From NCBI RefSeq assembly GCF_003057885.1, contig NZ_QAGK01000005.1:186001-250000 (forward strand): 64,000 nt of DNA, written 5' to 3'. The position numbers were made by a program, and so were the translations under genes. The DNA is from Oceaniglobus ichthyenteri. GTDB lineage: Bacteria > Pseudomonadota > Alphaproteobacteria > Rhodobacterales > Rhodobacteraceae. The notes beneath the pieces were generated by a model, which saw only the letters and a list, made by a program, of their open reading frames with translations, searched no databases and had not been told where the DNA came from. Of the stretch, positions 17,214 to 25,375 are shown in pieces (the stretch's first letter is position 1; each line of letters begins with the position of its first letter).

Positions 17214-17939
17214 ATGTCCGGAATGCAAAGTGCGTTAACGCTGATCTATCCGCATCAGTGCATTTTATGCGATGAAATGGTGGAACAAGGCAGCGGATTA
17301 TGCGGCCCCTGTTGGCGCGACACGCCGTTTGTGGCCGGATTGGTGTGTGACAGTTGCGGCACGCCCCTGATGGGCGAAGGCGACGATCATGTGATTCACT
17401 GTGACGATTGCATGTCGATCCCGCGCCGCTGGCATCGGGGCCGCGCGGCGATTGTTTATGATGGCAAGGGGCGGCGCGTGGTGCTGTCTTTGAAACACGG
17501 GGATCGACAGGATATCGTCGGGCCAGCGGCGGCATGGATGCTGCGCGCGGCGCGACCCTTGATCACGCCCAACACCCTGTTGGTGCCTGTGCCGCTGCAT
17601 TGGTTGCGCATGTTGAAACGGCGGTTCAATCAATCGGCGCTGTTGGCCACGGCACTGGGGCGTGCGGCGGGGGTACAGGTGTCACCCCGCGCGTTGCAAC
17701 GTGCGCGCAACACGGCCCGGCAAGATGGCAAATCACTGGATCAACGGTTTGCCAATATCGCCGATGCCATTCGCCCCCATTTCAAATACGGCGCGCTGAT
17801 CGAAGGGCGCGATATATTATTGGTGGATGATGTGATGACAACCGGGGCCACATTATCGGCCTGTACCGATGCCTGTATCGCGGCCGGCGCGGCGCGCGTT
17901 GATATTGTGACACTGGCGCGCGTGGCCAAGGCATCCTAA
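17214..17939 (+). CDS. ComF-family amidophosphoribosyltransferase-like protein
   Basis: A 241-residue ComF/GntX protein. The N-terminus holds paired zinc-ligand cysteines (CILCDEM, LCGPCW, CDSCG, CDDC), followed by a phosphoribosyltransferase fold whose PRPP motif is ILLVDDVMTTGAT near residue 205. In naturally competent bacteria ComF takes part in DNA uptake and transformation; in many proteobacteria its role is unclear. A start at 17223 is also possible. It precedes a glutaredoxin gene by 34 bases and probably shares its transcript. Confidence 0.9.
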   Translation: MSGMQSALTLIYPHQCILCDEMVEQGSGLCGPCWRDTPFVAGLVCDSCGTPLMGEGDDHVIHCDDCMSIPRRWHRGRAAIVYDGKGRRVVLSLKHGDRQDIVGPAAAWMLRAARPLITPNTLLVPVPLHWLRMLKRRFNQSALLATALGRAAGVQVSPRALQRARNTARQDGKSLDQRFANIADAIRPHFKYGALIEGRDILLVDDVMTTGATLSACTDACIAAGAARVDIVTLARVAKAS

Positions 17940-17973
17940 GTTCTGTCCTGAAAACAGTTTCAGGAGTGTGCCG

Positions 17974-18231
17974 ATGGCCAATATCGAAATCTATACGTCG
18001 CCTTTTTGCGGATTTTGCCATTCGGCCAAACGCCTGCTGACTCAAAAGGGCGCGGGATTTGTGGAAACCGATGTGTCGCGCGATCCGGCGCAGAAAAAGG
18101 CGATGATGCAACGCGCCAATGGGCGGCGCACCGTGCCGCAGATATTCATAAACGGCACCCATGTGGGGGGCTGTGACGAATTGTTCGCGCTGGACCGTGC
18201 CGGCAAGCTTGACCCGATGCTGGCCGGATAA
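17974..18231 (+). CDS. grxC: Glutaredoxin 3
   Basis: An 85-residue dithiol glutaredoxin. The active site is C12-G-F-C15 rather than the common CPYC; the TVPQIFINGTHVGGCDEL block gives the cis-proline and glutathione-binding residues. It reduces protein disulphides and glutathionylated proteins in the cytoplasm. CAGGAG precedes the ATG at 17974. Its stop overlaps the start of the MarR-type regulator gene as TAATG, so the two are coupled. Confidence 0.94.
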   Translation: MANIEIYTSPFCGFCHSAKRLLTQKGAGFVETDVSRDPAQKKAMMQRANGRRTVPQIFINGTHVGGCDELFALDRAGKLDPMLAG

Positions 18232-18671
18232 TGTCGGGTGACACCGATCCTTTGGCGATTGCCCTGTTCAGTGAAATCCTGATGGCCGGGCAATTGGCGC
18301 GCAACCGGTTGTCGCGTGCCCTGCCAAAGGGGATGGAGTTAAGCCATTTCAGCGTGCTGAATCACCTGGCCCATACCAAACGTGATCGCAGCCCGGCGCA
18401 GTTGGCCGAAACATTTCACGTAACCCGGGGCGCCATGACCAACACCCTTAGCAAACTGGAACAGTCAGGCCACATCCATATTCGCCCCGATTGGGAGGAT
18501 CACCGCCGCAAGATCGTAACAATCAGCACCGCAGGGCGCGCCGCGTTGCAATCGGCGCTGGCGGGCATGGCCCCGGTACTGGATGACATGGTCAGCGGCG
18601 TGGGGCGCGAAGGTATCCGCGCCGCCCTGCCGGTGTTGCGCAACATCCGCGCCCGGTTTGAGCCGGAATAA
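18231..18671 (+). CDS. MarR-family transcriptional regulator
   Basis: A 146-residue protein with the MarR winged helix: SHFSVLNHLAHTKRDRSPAQ, recognition helix TRGAMTNTLSKLEQSGHI, and wing RPDWEDHRRKIVTIS. It should bind DNA as a dimer and respond to small phenolic or oxidative signals. The start overlaps the grxC stop, so it is co-transcribed with a thiol-redox gene. The target genes are not evident. Confidence 0.92.
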   Translation: MSGDTDPLAIALFSEILMAGQLARNRLSRALPKGMELSHFSVLNHLAHTKRDRSPAQLAETFHVTRGAMTNTLSKLEQSGHIHIRPDWEDHRRKIVTISTAGRAALQSALAGMAPVLDDMVSGVGREGIRAALPVLRNIRARFEPE

Positions 18672-18673
18672 GG

Positions 18674-18725
18674 CCGCTGCGCGGCGATAAATGCCTTCGG
18701 CGAGGATATTTCAAGCAAGAAAAAA
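18674..18725. repeat. Candidate intergenic element at the marR/ubiG convergent junction
   Basis: A small CCGC-TGC-GCGG hairpin (18674-18684) is followed by GCCTTCGGCGAGGATATTTC (18693-18712) and an A-rich tail. I recall similar CCTTCGGCG..GATATTT strings as frequent gene-end elements in Rhodobacteraceae genomes. Only this copy was noticed in the window, so the repeat status is not shown here. Confidence 0.35.
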
Positions 18726-19487
18726 CTAGGCCGATTTTATGCTGGTGGTAACATAATTACAGCTGAGATCGCGGTCAGACAGTTTCCAGGACCAGGCCAC
18801 CGGGTTGAATACAAAACCGGTTTTATCAACAGGGTTGAGACCGGCCTGGCGCAGCAGATCGAACAATTCGTCCGGCGTGATGAATTTGTTCCACTCATGG
18901 GTGCCCTTGGGCAACCAGCGCATCACCCATTCGGCGCCAATGATCGCCATCATGAAGCTTTTGGAGTTCCGGTTCAGGGTTGAACAGGTCATCAATCCGC
19001 CGGGTTTCAGCAGGCTGTGACAGGCGCGCAGATAGGACAGGGGATCGGCGACGTGTTCGACGACCTCCATGTTCAAGATCACATCAAATTGTTCGCCCGC
19101 ATCGGCCAAAGCTTCGGCTGTGGTGTGGCGATAATCAATGGCCAGGCCGGATTGTTCGGCGTGAATTTGCGCCACCGGGATGTTACGTTCGGCCGCATCG
19201 GCGCCCACAACGCTGGCCCCCAGCCGCGCCATCGGTTCCGACAAAAGCCCACCACCACAGCCGATATCAAGAATGCGCAGCCCGTCGAATGGTTTTGAAG
19301 ATTTCAGATCCCGGTCAAATTCGGACGCGATTTGCGATGTGATGTAATCCAACCGGCACGGATTCAGCATGTGCAGCGGTTTGAATTTGCCGTTCGGATC
19401 CCACCATTCATCGGCCATGGCCTGAAATTTGGCGACTTCGCCTTCATCGACTGTGTTTTGATGTGCGGTTTGGGTCATGGTATGCAT
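18726..19487 (-). CDS. ubiG: Ubiquinone biosynthesis O-methyltransferase
   Basis: UbiG performs both O-methylations in ubiquinone synthesis. The 253-residue protein has the family start [20 protein letters not shown], the SAM loop [19 protein letters not shown], and the [10 protein letters not shown]-type motif ([14 protein letters not shown]). The [20 protein letters not shown] stretch near residue 165 is characteristic and places it at the membrane. The start is taken as ATG 19487; a TTG at 19493 and an ATG at 19478 are also in frame. It is divergent from the iminopeptidase gene with a 60-base shared promoter region. Confidence 0.95.
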   Translation of the reverse strand: MHTMTQTAHQNTVDEGEVAKFQAMADEWWDPNGKFKPLHMLNPCRLDYITSQIASEFDRDLKSSKPFDGLRILDIGCGGGLLSEPMARLGASVVGADAAERNIPVAQIHAEQSGLAIDYRHTTAEALADAGEQFDVILNMEVVEHVADPLSYLRACHSLLKPGGLMTCSTLNRNSKSFMMAIIGAEWVMRWLPKGTHEWNKFITPDELFDLLRQAGLNPVDKTGFVFNPVAWSWKLSDRDLSCNYVTTSIKSA

Positions 19488-19547
19488 ACTCAACTTTTGC
19501 TTGGATTGCCCGTGGCGGGGCCGCTTTGTAGGTTATATAGGGCAGGA

Positions 19548-20522
19548 ATGGATAAGTTCTCAGGTCAAAAAAGCGCATTCAGCTATCTTTATCCGCCGCT
19601 CGACCCATTCGATCAGCGAATGTTGGATGTGGGCGATGGGCATCGGATATATGTCGAACAATGCGGGCGGCGCGATGGCGTGCCGGTTGTGGTGTTTCAT
19701 GGCGGGCCTGGCGGGGGCTGTTCGCCGTCGATGCGGCGGTATTTTGACCCCACAGTATATCGAATCATCCTGTTTGATCAGCGCGGCTGTGGCCGGTCGC
19801 GGCCCCATGCAAGCGTTGAAGCGAATACCACCTGGCATCTGGTGGCCGATATCGAACGGATACGCGATGCGTTGAAAATTGAACAATGGACGGTGTTTGG
19901 CGGCAGTTGGGGCGCCACGTTGGCGCTGATCTATGGCGAAACCCATCCCGATCGTGTGGCGCATCTGGTGCTGCGCGGTGTGTTCTTGATGACCCAGGCC
20001 GAGTTGACGTGGTTTTATGGCGGCGGTGCGGGCAAATTCTGGCCCGATGTCTGGGCGCGGTTCACCGATCTGATTCCGGCCGAGGAACAGGATGATTTGA
20101 TCGCGGCCTATCACCGGCGGTTGTTTTCCGGCGATATGATGACCGAGGTGCGCCATGCCCGTGCCTGGGCCAGTTGGGAAAATACCCTGGCCAGCATCGA
20201 AAATGACGGCCCCGGCGGCGAAAGCCCGGCGGAATATGCGCGGGCCTTTGCGCGGCTTGAGAATCATTATTTCACCAATGCCGGGTTTTTGGAGAGGGAT
20301 GGTCAGATCCTTGAGGATATCGGGCGATTGGCCGGTGTGCCGGGCACGATTGTGCAGGGGCGTTACGATATGATTTGCCCGCCGGTTTCGGCCCATACGT
20401 TGCACACAGCCTGGCCCGAATCGCGGCTGATCATGGTGCCCCGGGCGGGGCACGCATTGTCAGAGCCGGGAATCAGCCATGCTTTGGTTCAGACGATGGA
20501 TGCATTGCGCCCGGCTGGCTAG
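19548..20522 (+). CDS. pip: Proline iminopeptidase
   Basis: An alpha/beta-hydrolase of 324 residues that removes N-terminal proline from peptides (peptidase family S33). Seen are the oxyanion motif FHGGPGGG, the DQRGCGRS motif, the nucleophile in GGSWGAT, and a late GRYDMICPP Asp and GHA His completing the triad. The SYLYPPLDPF start is typical. GGCAGGA precedes the ATG at 19548; the longer frame beginning at 19332 runs through ubiG and is an artefact. Confidence 0.93.
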   Translation: MDKFSGQKSAFSYLYPPLDPFDQRMLDVGDGHRIYVEQCGRRDGVPVVVFHGGPGGGCSPSMRRYFDPTVYRIILFDQRGCGRSRPHASVEANTTWHLVADIERIRDALKIEQWTVFGGSWGATLALIYGETHPDRVAHLVLRGVFLMTQAELTWFYGGGAGKFWPDVWARFTDLIPAEEQDDLIAAYHRRLFSGDMMTEVRHARAWASWENTLASIENDGPGGESPAEYARAFARLENHYFTNAGFLERDGQILEDIGRLAGVPGTIVQGRYDMICPPVSAHTLHTAWPESRLIMVPRAGHALSEPGISHALVQTMDALRPAG

Positions 20523-20544
20523 GCGGCATGTTTGATCTGGCCCG

Positions 20545-22299
20545 TTATTCAGCGGCCAGGGTGGCGGTGGCGCGTGCGCGCAAGACACGTTCCATTTCGT
20601 GAAACATATCCACCTTTGACAGGGGTTTGGCCAGATATCCATCCAAGCCGGCGTTCAGATAAAATTCGCGGTCTTCGGGGGCGGCATCGGCGGTGACGGC
20701 GATGACCGGTAGATTGCACAAAGGCGTGGGAAGCGCGCGCAACTGTTGCAGCGTTTCCAGCCCATCCATATCGGGCATGTGCATATCCAACAGCACAAGA
20801 TCGAATGTATCATAACGAACCATGTCAAGCGCGGCCCGCCCGCCATCGGCCTGGGTCACCGACATCTGCGCCTTTTCCAAAAAGGCCCGGGCGATCATCC
20901 GGTTCGCCCGATTGTCATCAACGACCAGTATCCGCTGCGCGGTCAGGCTGAGCGCGGCGGTTGCGTTGACATGGGCGGGTGTGGGGGCATTGTTCGTGAC
21001 CGTGCCGGTTTCTTTTGCGCTGGGCAGGCGCAGGGGCATGTAAAAACAGAACTGCGTGCCTTTTCCGGGGATGGATTGCACCGTCAGATCACCCTCCATC
21101 AGGCGGGCCAGATTGCGGGAAATCGCCAGGCCCAGGCCCGATCCGACGGCGGCCCTGTCGTGATCGGAATCGACCTGTGAAAAAGATTGAAACAGACGCG
21201 ATTGATCTTCGTTGCTCATCCCCTGGCCGGTGTCCTGCACTTCAATGCACAGATGCGCGCCCTGGGGTAAATTCCAGATCCAGGCGCGCAGCGAAACCTC
21301 ACCGGTGTCTGTGAATTTTATGGCGTTGGACATCAGGTTGGAAATGATTTGCCGCACGCGCAATGAATCCGCCATGATCAGCGGTGGTATTTCCGGCGTG
21401 ATTTCAACGTTCTGGGTGATGCCTTTGGAATTGGCCATATCAAAAAACAACCGCGACACGGTGTTCATCAACTGGCGTAAATCGGTTGGCGTGGCCCTGA
21501 TTTCGACTTTGCCGGCCTCTAACTTTGCGTGATCCAGCACATCGTCGACCAAGGATTTCAACGTCACGGCAGAGCTGTATAAAACCTCGGCCCGGTCTTT
21601 TGCCGTTTGCGATTTGGCATCTTCCAAGGCCAGTTGTGCAATGCCCAGAATACCATTCAGCGGCGTTCTGATTTCGTGACTCATCGAGGCAACAAAGCGG
21701 CTTTTGGATTGGTTGGCCTGTTCGGCGCGATCGCGTGCTTCTGTCAGGCTGAACCGCATCCTGTACATTTCGCAAATGGCTTGGATGAAATAGAAAAAAA
21801 GCGAAATCGTGATGACATATCCTAGCGCCACATTCACCAGATCCGGCTCTTGGCGCAGATAGAAACCGGTGGCCAGGATGCCCACCAACATGACCGGCGC
21901 CATGAGTGCGACAGTCATGGGAATGTGATAGGAGCGCACCAGTATAATGTGCAGGCTCACACCGAAAACCAGTACCATGGCGTAAATATGGGCGACCGGG
22001 CTGCCATTCAGAACCACCAGCCCGGCCAGCGACATGATGGAAACGCCGCCCAGAAAACAACAGATGAACAAGACCGCGTACCACGTCCGGCTGAATCCCA
22101 CCTGCAACCGTTTCATCGCCAGTGCTGATATGGTTTCATTTCCAAGGTAGGACAGGAAAATCAAAGTCAGCGGCGCGAAATCCGCAAAGGCCAGGCCAAC
22201 AAGATAGGCCGCAATCATGGGTGGCAACCGCAGGCGCAGATCGCGTTGCAAGATTTCGGACTGGCGATCCAGAGATTTCAGGAATGTATTGGACGGCAC
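20545..22299 (-). CDS. Membrane hybrid histidine kinase with receiver domain
   Basis: A 584-residue sensor. Residues 25-180 hold about six membrane spans with no large periplasmic domain. The dimerisation domain has the phospho-acceptor H208 in [11 protein letters not shown], and the kinase domain shows N ([12 protein letters not shown]), G1 (DTGQGM), F (LFQSFSQVD) and G2 (GSGLGLAI) boxes. The C-terminal receiver (about 455-575) has the acidic pair VVDDN, the phospho-Asp in [13 protein letters not shown] and the Lys of LAKPL. It acts through a phosphorelay needing an Hpt partner, which is not in the window. No regulator gene is adjacent, so the signal and output are unknown. It is divergent from the rimP operon. 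Confidence 0.92.
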   Translation of the reverse strand: MPSNTFLKSLDRQSEILQRDLRLRLPPMIAAYLVGLAFADFAPLTLIFLSYLGNETISALAMKRLQVGFSRTWYAVLFICCFLGGVSIMSLAGLVVLNGSPVAHIYAMVLVFGVSLHIILVRSYHIPMTVALMAPVMLVGILATGFYLRQEPDLVNVALGYVITISLFFYFIQAICEMYRMRFSLTEARDRAEQANQSKSRFVASMSHEIRTPLNGILGIAQLALEDAKSQTAKDRAEVLYSSAVTLKSLVDDVLDHAKLEAGKVEIRATPTDLRQLMNTVSRLFFDMANSKGITQNVEITPEIPPLIMADSLRVRQIISNLMSNAIKFTDTGEVSLRAWIWNLPQGAHLCIEVQDTGQGMSNEDQSRLFQSFSQVDSDHDRAAVGSGLGLAISRNLARLMEGDLTVQSIPGKGTQFCFYMPLRLPSAKETGTVTNNAPTPAHVNATAALSLTAQRILVVDDNRANRMIARAFLEKAQMSVTQADGGRAALDMVRYDTFDLVLLDMHMPDMDGLETLQQLRALPTPLCNLPVIAVTADAAPEDREFYLNAGLDGYLAKPLSKVDMFHEMERVLRARATATLAAE

Positions 22300-22422
22300 G
22301 CTGTGCTCCGCATTTCTTTGGTGGCACGACTATCGCGAAGAACCTTTAACGTTGTGTGACTTTTGGTGGCTTGTCTTGGTCCTTGCAATTCGCGGATCGG
22401 TGCGCTAAGTCGCATCAACAGC

Positions 22423-22488
22423 GGCGCGTCGGGGTCCACACCCGAAGGCACCACCGGGAATTTTCACGGGCCGCGCGCCCGTTTTTTT
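22423..22488 (+). promoter_or_regulatory. Possible attenuator in the rimP-nusA-infB leader
   Basis: A terminator-like hairpin lies at 22466-22482: arms ACGGGC and GCCCGT, a 5-base loop, then T residues to 22488. It is 17 bases before the rimP start. The upstream segment GGCGCG (22423-22428) can pair with CGCGCC (22474-22479), which would break the terminator stem, giving two exclusive structures. A role in autoregulation by NusA is an inference. Confidence 0.5.
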
Positions 22489-22505
22489 GTGCTTGGACCT
22501 TATCT

Positions 22506-23105
22506 ATGTCAGACATGATCGCCAAAGCCACCATCGACCGCCGCCTGAGCGAGGTGATAACCCCCGTGATCGAGGATCTGGGGTTTGAACTGGTGCGCGT
22601 GCGTTATATGGGCGGCAAGACGCCAACCGTACAAATCATGGCCGACAAACCAAATGGCGGCATCGAAGTGGATGATTGCGCCCGCATTTCCACCGCGGTG
22701 TCGGCGCATCTGGATGTCGAAGACCCAATCGAAGACGCCTATAGCCTGGAAGTATCAAGCCCGGGCATTGACCGGCCTTTGACCCGGCTGAAGGATTTCG
22801 ATGTGTGGCAAGGATACGAGGCGAAAATTGAAACCTCGGAAATGATTGATGGTCGCCGCCGGTTCAAGGGCATCCTCGCCGGAATTGAAGGCAGCGAGGT
22901 GTTGATCGAGATCGAAGAAGGCACCATCGGGTTGCAGTTTGATTGGCTGTCAGACGCGAAACTGGTTCTGACCGAAGATTTGATTCGCGATGTTCTGCGC
23001 AGTCGCAAGGATGCCGGCGAAATCGACGAATCACAATTCGACGCGGTGGAAACCGTGTTGGACGACGAAGATGACACGGGCCGCGCGCCCAAAAGGGAGA
23101 ACTGA
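22506..23105 (+). CDS. rimP: Ribosome maturation factor RimP
   Basis: RimP assists late assembly of the 30S subunit. The 199-residue product has the N-terminal domain ([20 protein letters not shown]), the conserved [20 protein letters not shown] and [14 protein letters not shown] blocks, and the C-terminal Sm-like domain. The acidic tail (VLDDEDDTG) is an alphaproteobacterial extension. The start at 22506 gives the normal length; a longer frame from 22356 would code through the leader hairpin. It is the first gene of the rimP-nusA-ylxR-infB operon, with nusA 3 bases downstream. Confidence 0.95.
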   Translation: MSDMIAKATIDRRLSEVITPVIEDLGFELVRVRYMGGKTPTVQIMADKPNGGIEVDDCARISTAVSAHLDVEDPIEDAYSLEVSSPGIDRPLTRLKDFDVWQGYEAKIETSEMIDGRRRFKGILAGIEGSEVLIEIEEGTIGLQFDWLSDAKLVLTEDLIRDVLRSRKDAGEIDESQFDAVETVLDDEDDTGRAPKREN

Positions 23106-23108
23106 GCG

Positions 23109-24722
23109 ATGGCGATTACCTCTGCCAACCAGCTGGAACTGTTGCAGACCGCCGAGGCGGTGGCGCGCGAAAAGATGATCGACCCCAATCTGGTGGTCGA
23201 AGCGATGGAAGAATCGCTCGCCCGGGCGGCAAAATCGCGTTACGGGGCGGAAATGGACATTCGCGTGGCGATTGACCGTAAAACCGGCCGCGCCACATTT
23301 ACCCGTGTGCGCACCGTGGTCGAAGACGATATGGTCGAAAATTATCAGGCCGAGCTGAACGTCAAGGACGCCAAACAGTACATGGCAGATCCGCAGATCG
23401 GCGATGAAATCACCGAAGAAGTGCCGCCCGTTGAAATGGGCCGGATCGCCGCGCAGTCGGCCAAACAGGTGATTTTGCAAAAGGTACGCGAAGCCGAGCG
23501 TGATCGTCAGTACGAAGAATTCAAGGATCGCGCCGGGACAATCATCAACGGCATCGTCAAACGCGAAGAATACGGCAACGTCATTGTCGATATTGGCCGG
23601 GGCGAGGGCATCTTGCGCCGCAATGACAAGATCGGGCGCGAAAGCTATCGCCCGAATGACCGTGTGCGCTGTTATATCAAGGACGTGCGCCGCGAAGTGC
23701 GCGGGCCACAGATTTTCCTGTCGCGCACCGATCCGCAGTTCATGGCCGAACTGTTCAAGATGGAAGTGCCGGAAATCTATGATGGCATCATCGAGATCAA
23801 GGCCGTGGCCCGTGACCCGGGATCGCGCGCCAAAATCGCCGTGATTTCCTATGACAATAGTATTGATCCTGTCGGGGCCTGCGTTGGGATGCGCGGATCG
23901 CGGGTTCAGGCGGTGGTGAACGAATTGCAGGGGGAAAAGATTGATATCATCCCTTGGAACGAAGACATGCCAACGTTTTTGGTCAACGCGCTGCAACCTG
24001 CCGAAGTGTCAAAGGTGGTGCTGGACGAAGAGGCCGAGCGGATCGAAGTCGTGGTGCCCAACGAACAGCTTTCGCTGGCCATTGGCCGACGCGGTCAAAA
24101 CGTGCGTCTGGCCAGTCAGCTGACCGGCCTTGATATTGATATCATGACCGAAGAAGATGAATCCAAGCGCCGCCAGGCGGAATTTGAAGAGCGCACCAAG
24201 CTGTTCATGGATACGCTGGACCTGGATGAATTTTTTGCCCAGCTTCTGGTCTCCGAAGGATTCACCAGCCTCGAAGAAGTCGCCTATGTCGAAACCGATG
24301 AACTTTTGGTGATTGACGGCGTTGACGAAAGCACCGCCAGTGAATTGCAGGCCCGCGCCAAGGATTACCTGGATGCGCAGAACCGCAAGGCATTGGAAGC
24401 GGCGCGCGCACTGGGTGTTGAAGACAGCCTGGTTGCATTTGAAGGGCTGACACCCCAGATGATACAGGCACTGGCCGAAGATGGGGTGAAAACCCTGGAA
24501 GATTTCGCCACCTGTGCCGATTGGGAATTGGCCGGCGGCTGGACGACAGTGGAAGGCGAGCGTGTAAAGGATGATGGCGTGCTTGAGCCATTTGACGTTT
24601 CGCTCGAAGAGGCGCAAGCTATGGTCATGACGGCCCGGATTCAATTGGGCTGGGTTGATCCCGCCGAGCTTGAGTCTGACGAAGCAGAAGATGACGAGGC
24701 GGCCGAGGAGGCCGAGGCGTAA
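23109..24722 (+). CDS. nusA: Transcription termination/antitermination factor NusA
   Basis: NusA binds RNA polymerase and nascent RNA to control pausing, termination and antitermination. The 537 residues show the N-terminal polymerase-binding domain (ITSANQLELLQTAEAVAREK), an S1 domain (INGIVKREEYGNVIVDIGRG), two KH domains (VGACVGMRGSRVQAVVNELQ and SLAIGRRGQNVRLASQLTG), and two C-terminal helix-hairpin repeats, ending in an acidic tail rich in Glu and Asp. The two C-terminal repeats follow the proteobacterial form. It sits between rimP and ylxR, in the usual order. Confidence 0.97.
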   Translation: MAITSANQLELLQTAEAVAREKMIDPNLVVEAMEESLARAAKSRYGAEMDIRVAIDRKTGRATFTRVRTVVEDDMVENYQAELNVKDAKQYMADPQIGDEITEEVPPVEMGRIAAQSAKQVILQKVREAERDRQYEEFKDRAGTIINGIVKREEYGNVIVDIGRGEGILRRNDKIGRESYRPNDRVRCYIKDVRREVRGPQIFLSRTDPQFMAELFKMEVPEIYDGIIEIKAVARDPGSRAKIAVISYDNSIDPVGACVGMRGSRVQAVVNELQGEKIDIIPWNEDMPTFLVNALQPAEVSKVVLDEEAERIEVVVPNEQLSLAIGRRGQNVRLASQLTGLDIDIMTEEDESKRRQAEFEERTKLFMDTLDLDEFFAQLLVSEGFTSLEEVAYVETDELLVIDGVDESTASELQARAKDYLDAQNRKALEAARALGVEDSLVAFEGLTPQMIQALAEDGVKTLEDFATCADWELAGGWTTVEGERVKDDGVLEPFDVSLEEAQAMVMTARIQLGWVDPAELESDEAEDDEAAEEAEA

Positions 24723-24733
24723 GGACCGGTTCG

Positions 24734-25375
24734 ATGACCCGCGGTGGCCGCGAAAAAGATTACTCCGATCCCGAGCGCAAATGTATTGCGACCGGGGAGG
24801 TTCACCCAAGGCGGGGTTTGATCCGCTTTGTGGTGGGGCCGGATGATGTGATTTATCCGGACCTGGCCGAGAAATTGCCAGGCCGGGGCATTTGGGTTTC
24901 GGCCGAACGGTCGGCATTGGAAACAGCCATAAAGAAAAAGCTGTTTTCCCGTGGCGCAAAGCGACAAGTGGTCGTACAACCCACGTTGTTGGCCGATGTC
25001 GATGCGGCATTGTTGCGCCGCGTGACAGACCGGTTGGCCATGGCCCGCAAGGCGGGGCGGGCAATTGCCGGATACGAAAAAGTAAAAGATTGGCTGTTGC
25101 AGGAAAAAGCGGCCATTTTGATACAGGCCTCTGATGGGTCTGCGCGGGGCAAATCAAAGCTGCGCGCGCCCGGTGGACGGGGCTCGTTTTTTGAGATTCT
25201 GACCGGCCAAGAATTGGGTTTGGCTTTCGGACGGGAACATGTGATACATGCGGCGCTTGCCGCGGGCGGCTTAACTGACAAGTTCAGAGAAGACGCCGTG
25301 CGGCTTTCGGGCGTTCGGGAAGATGATGATGATGTCGGTGGGGACGCCACCGGAAAGGTAAAGAAGACCACATGA
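24734..25375 (+). CDS. YlxR-family RNA-binding protein with L7Ae-like C-terminal domain
   Basis: A 213-residue protein. The N-terminal half is a YlxR (DUF448) domain starting with [19 protein letters not shown] and including the [12 protein letters not shown] segment. The C-terminal half resembles an L7Ae/L30e fold ([16 protein letters not shown]). YlxR proteins bind nucleic acid and have been linked to RNase P regulation in Thermotoga and to transcription control in Bacillus. It lies between nusA and infB, and its stop overlaps the infB start as ATGA. Confidence 0.9.
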   Translation: MTRGGREKDYSDPERKCIATGEVHPRRGLIRFVVGPDDVIYPDLAEKLPGRGIWVSAERSALETAIKKKLFSRGAKRQVVVQPTLLADVDAALLRRVTDRLAMARKAGRAIAGYEKVKDWLLQEKAAILIQASDGSARGKSKLRAPGGRGSFFEILTGQELGLAFGREHVIHAALAAGGLTDKFREDAVRLSGVREDDDDVGGDATGKVKKTT

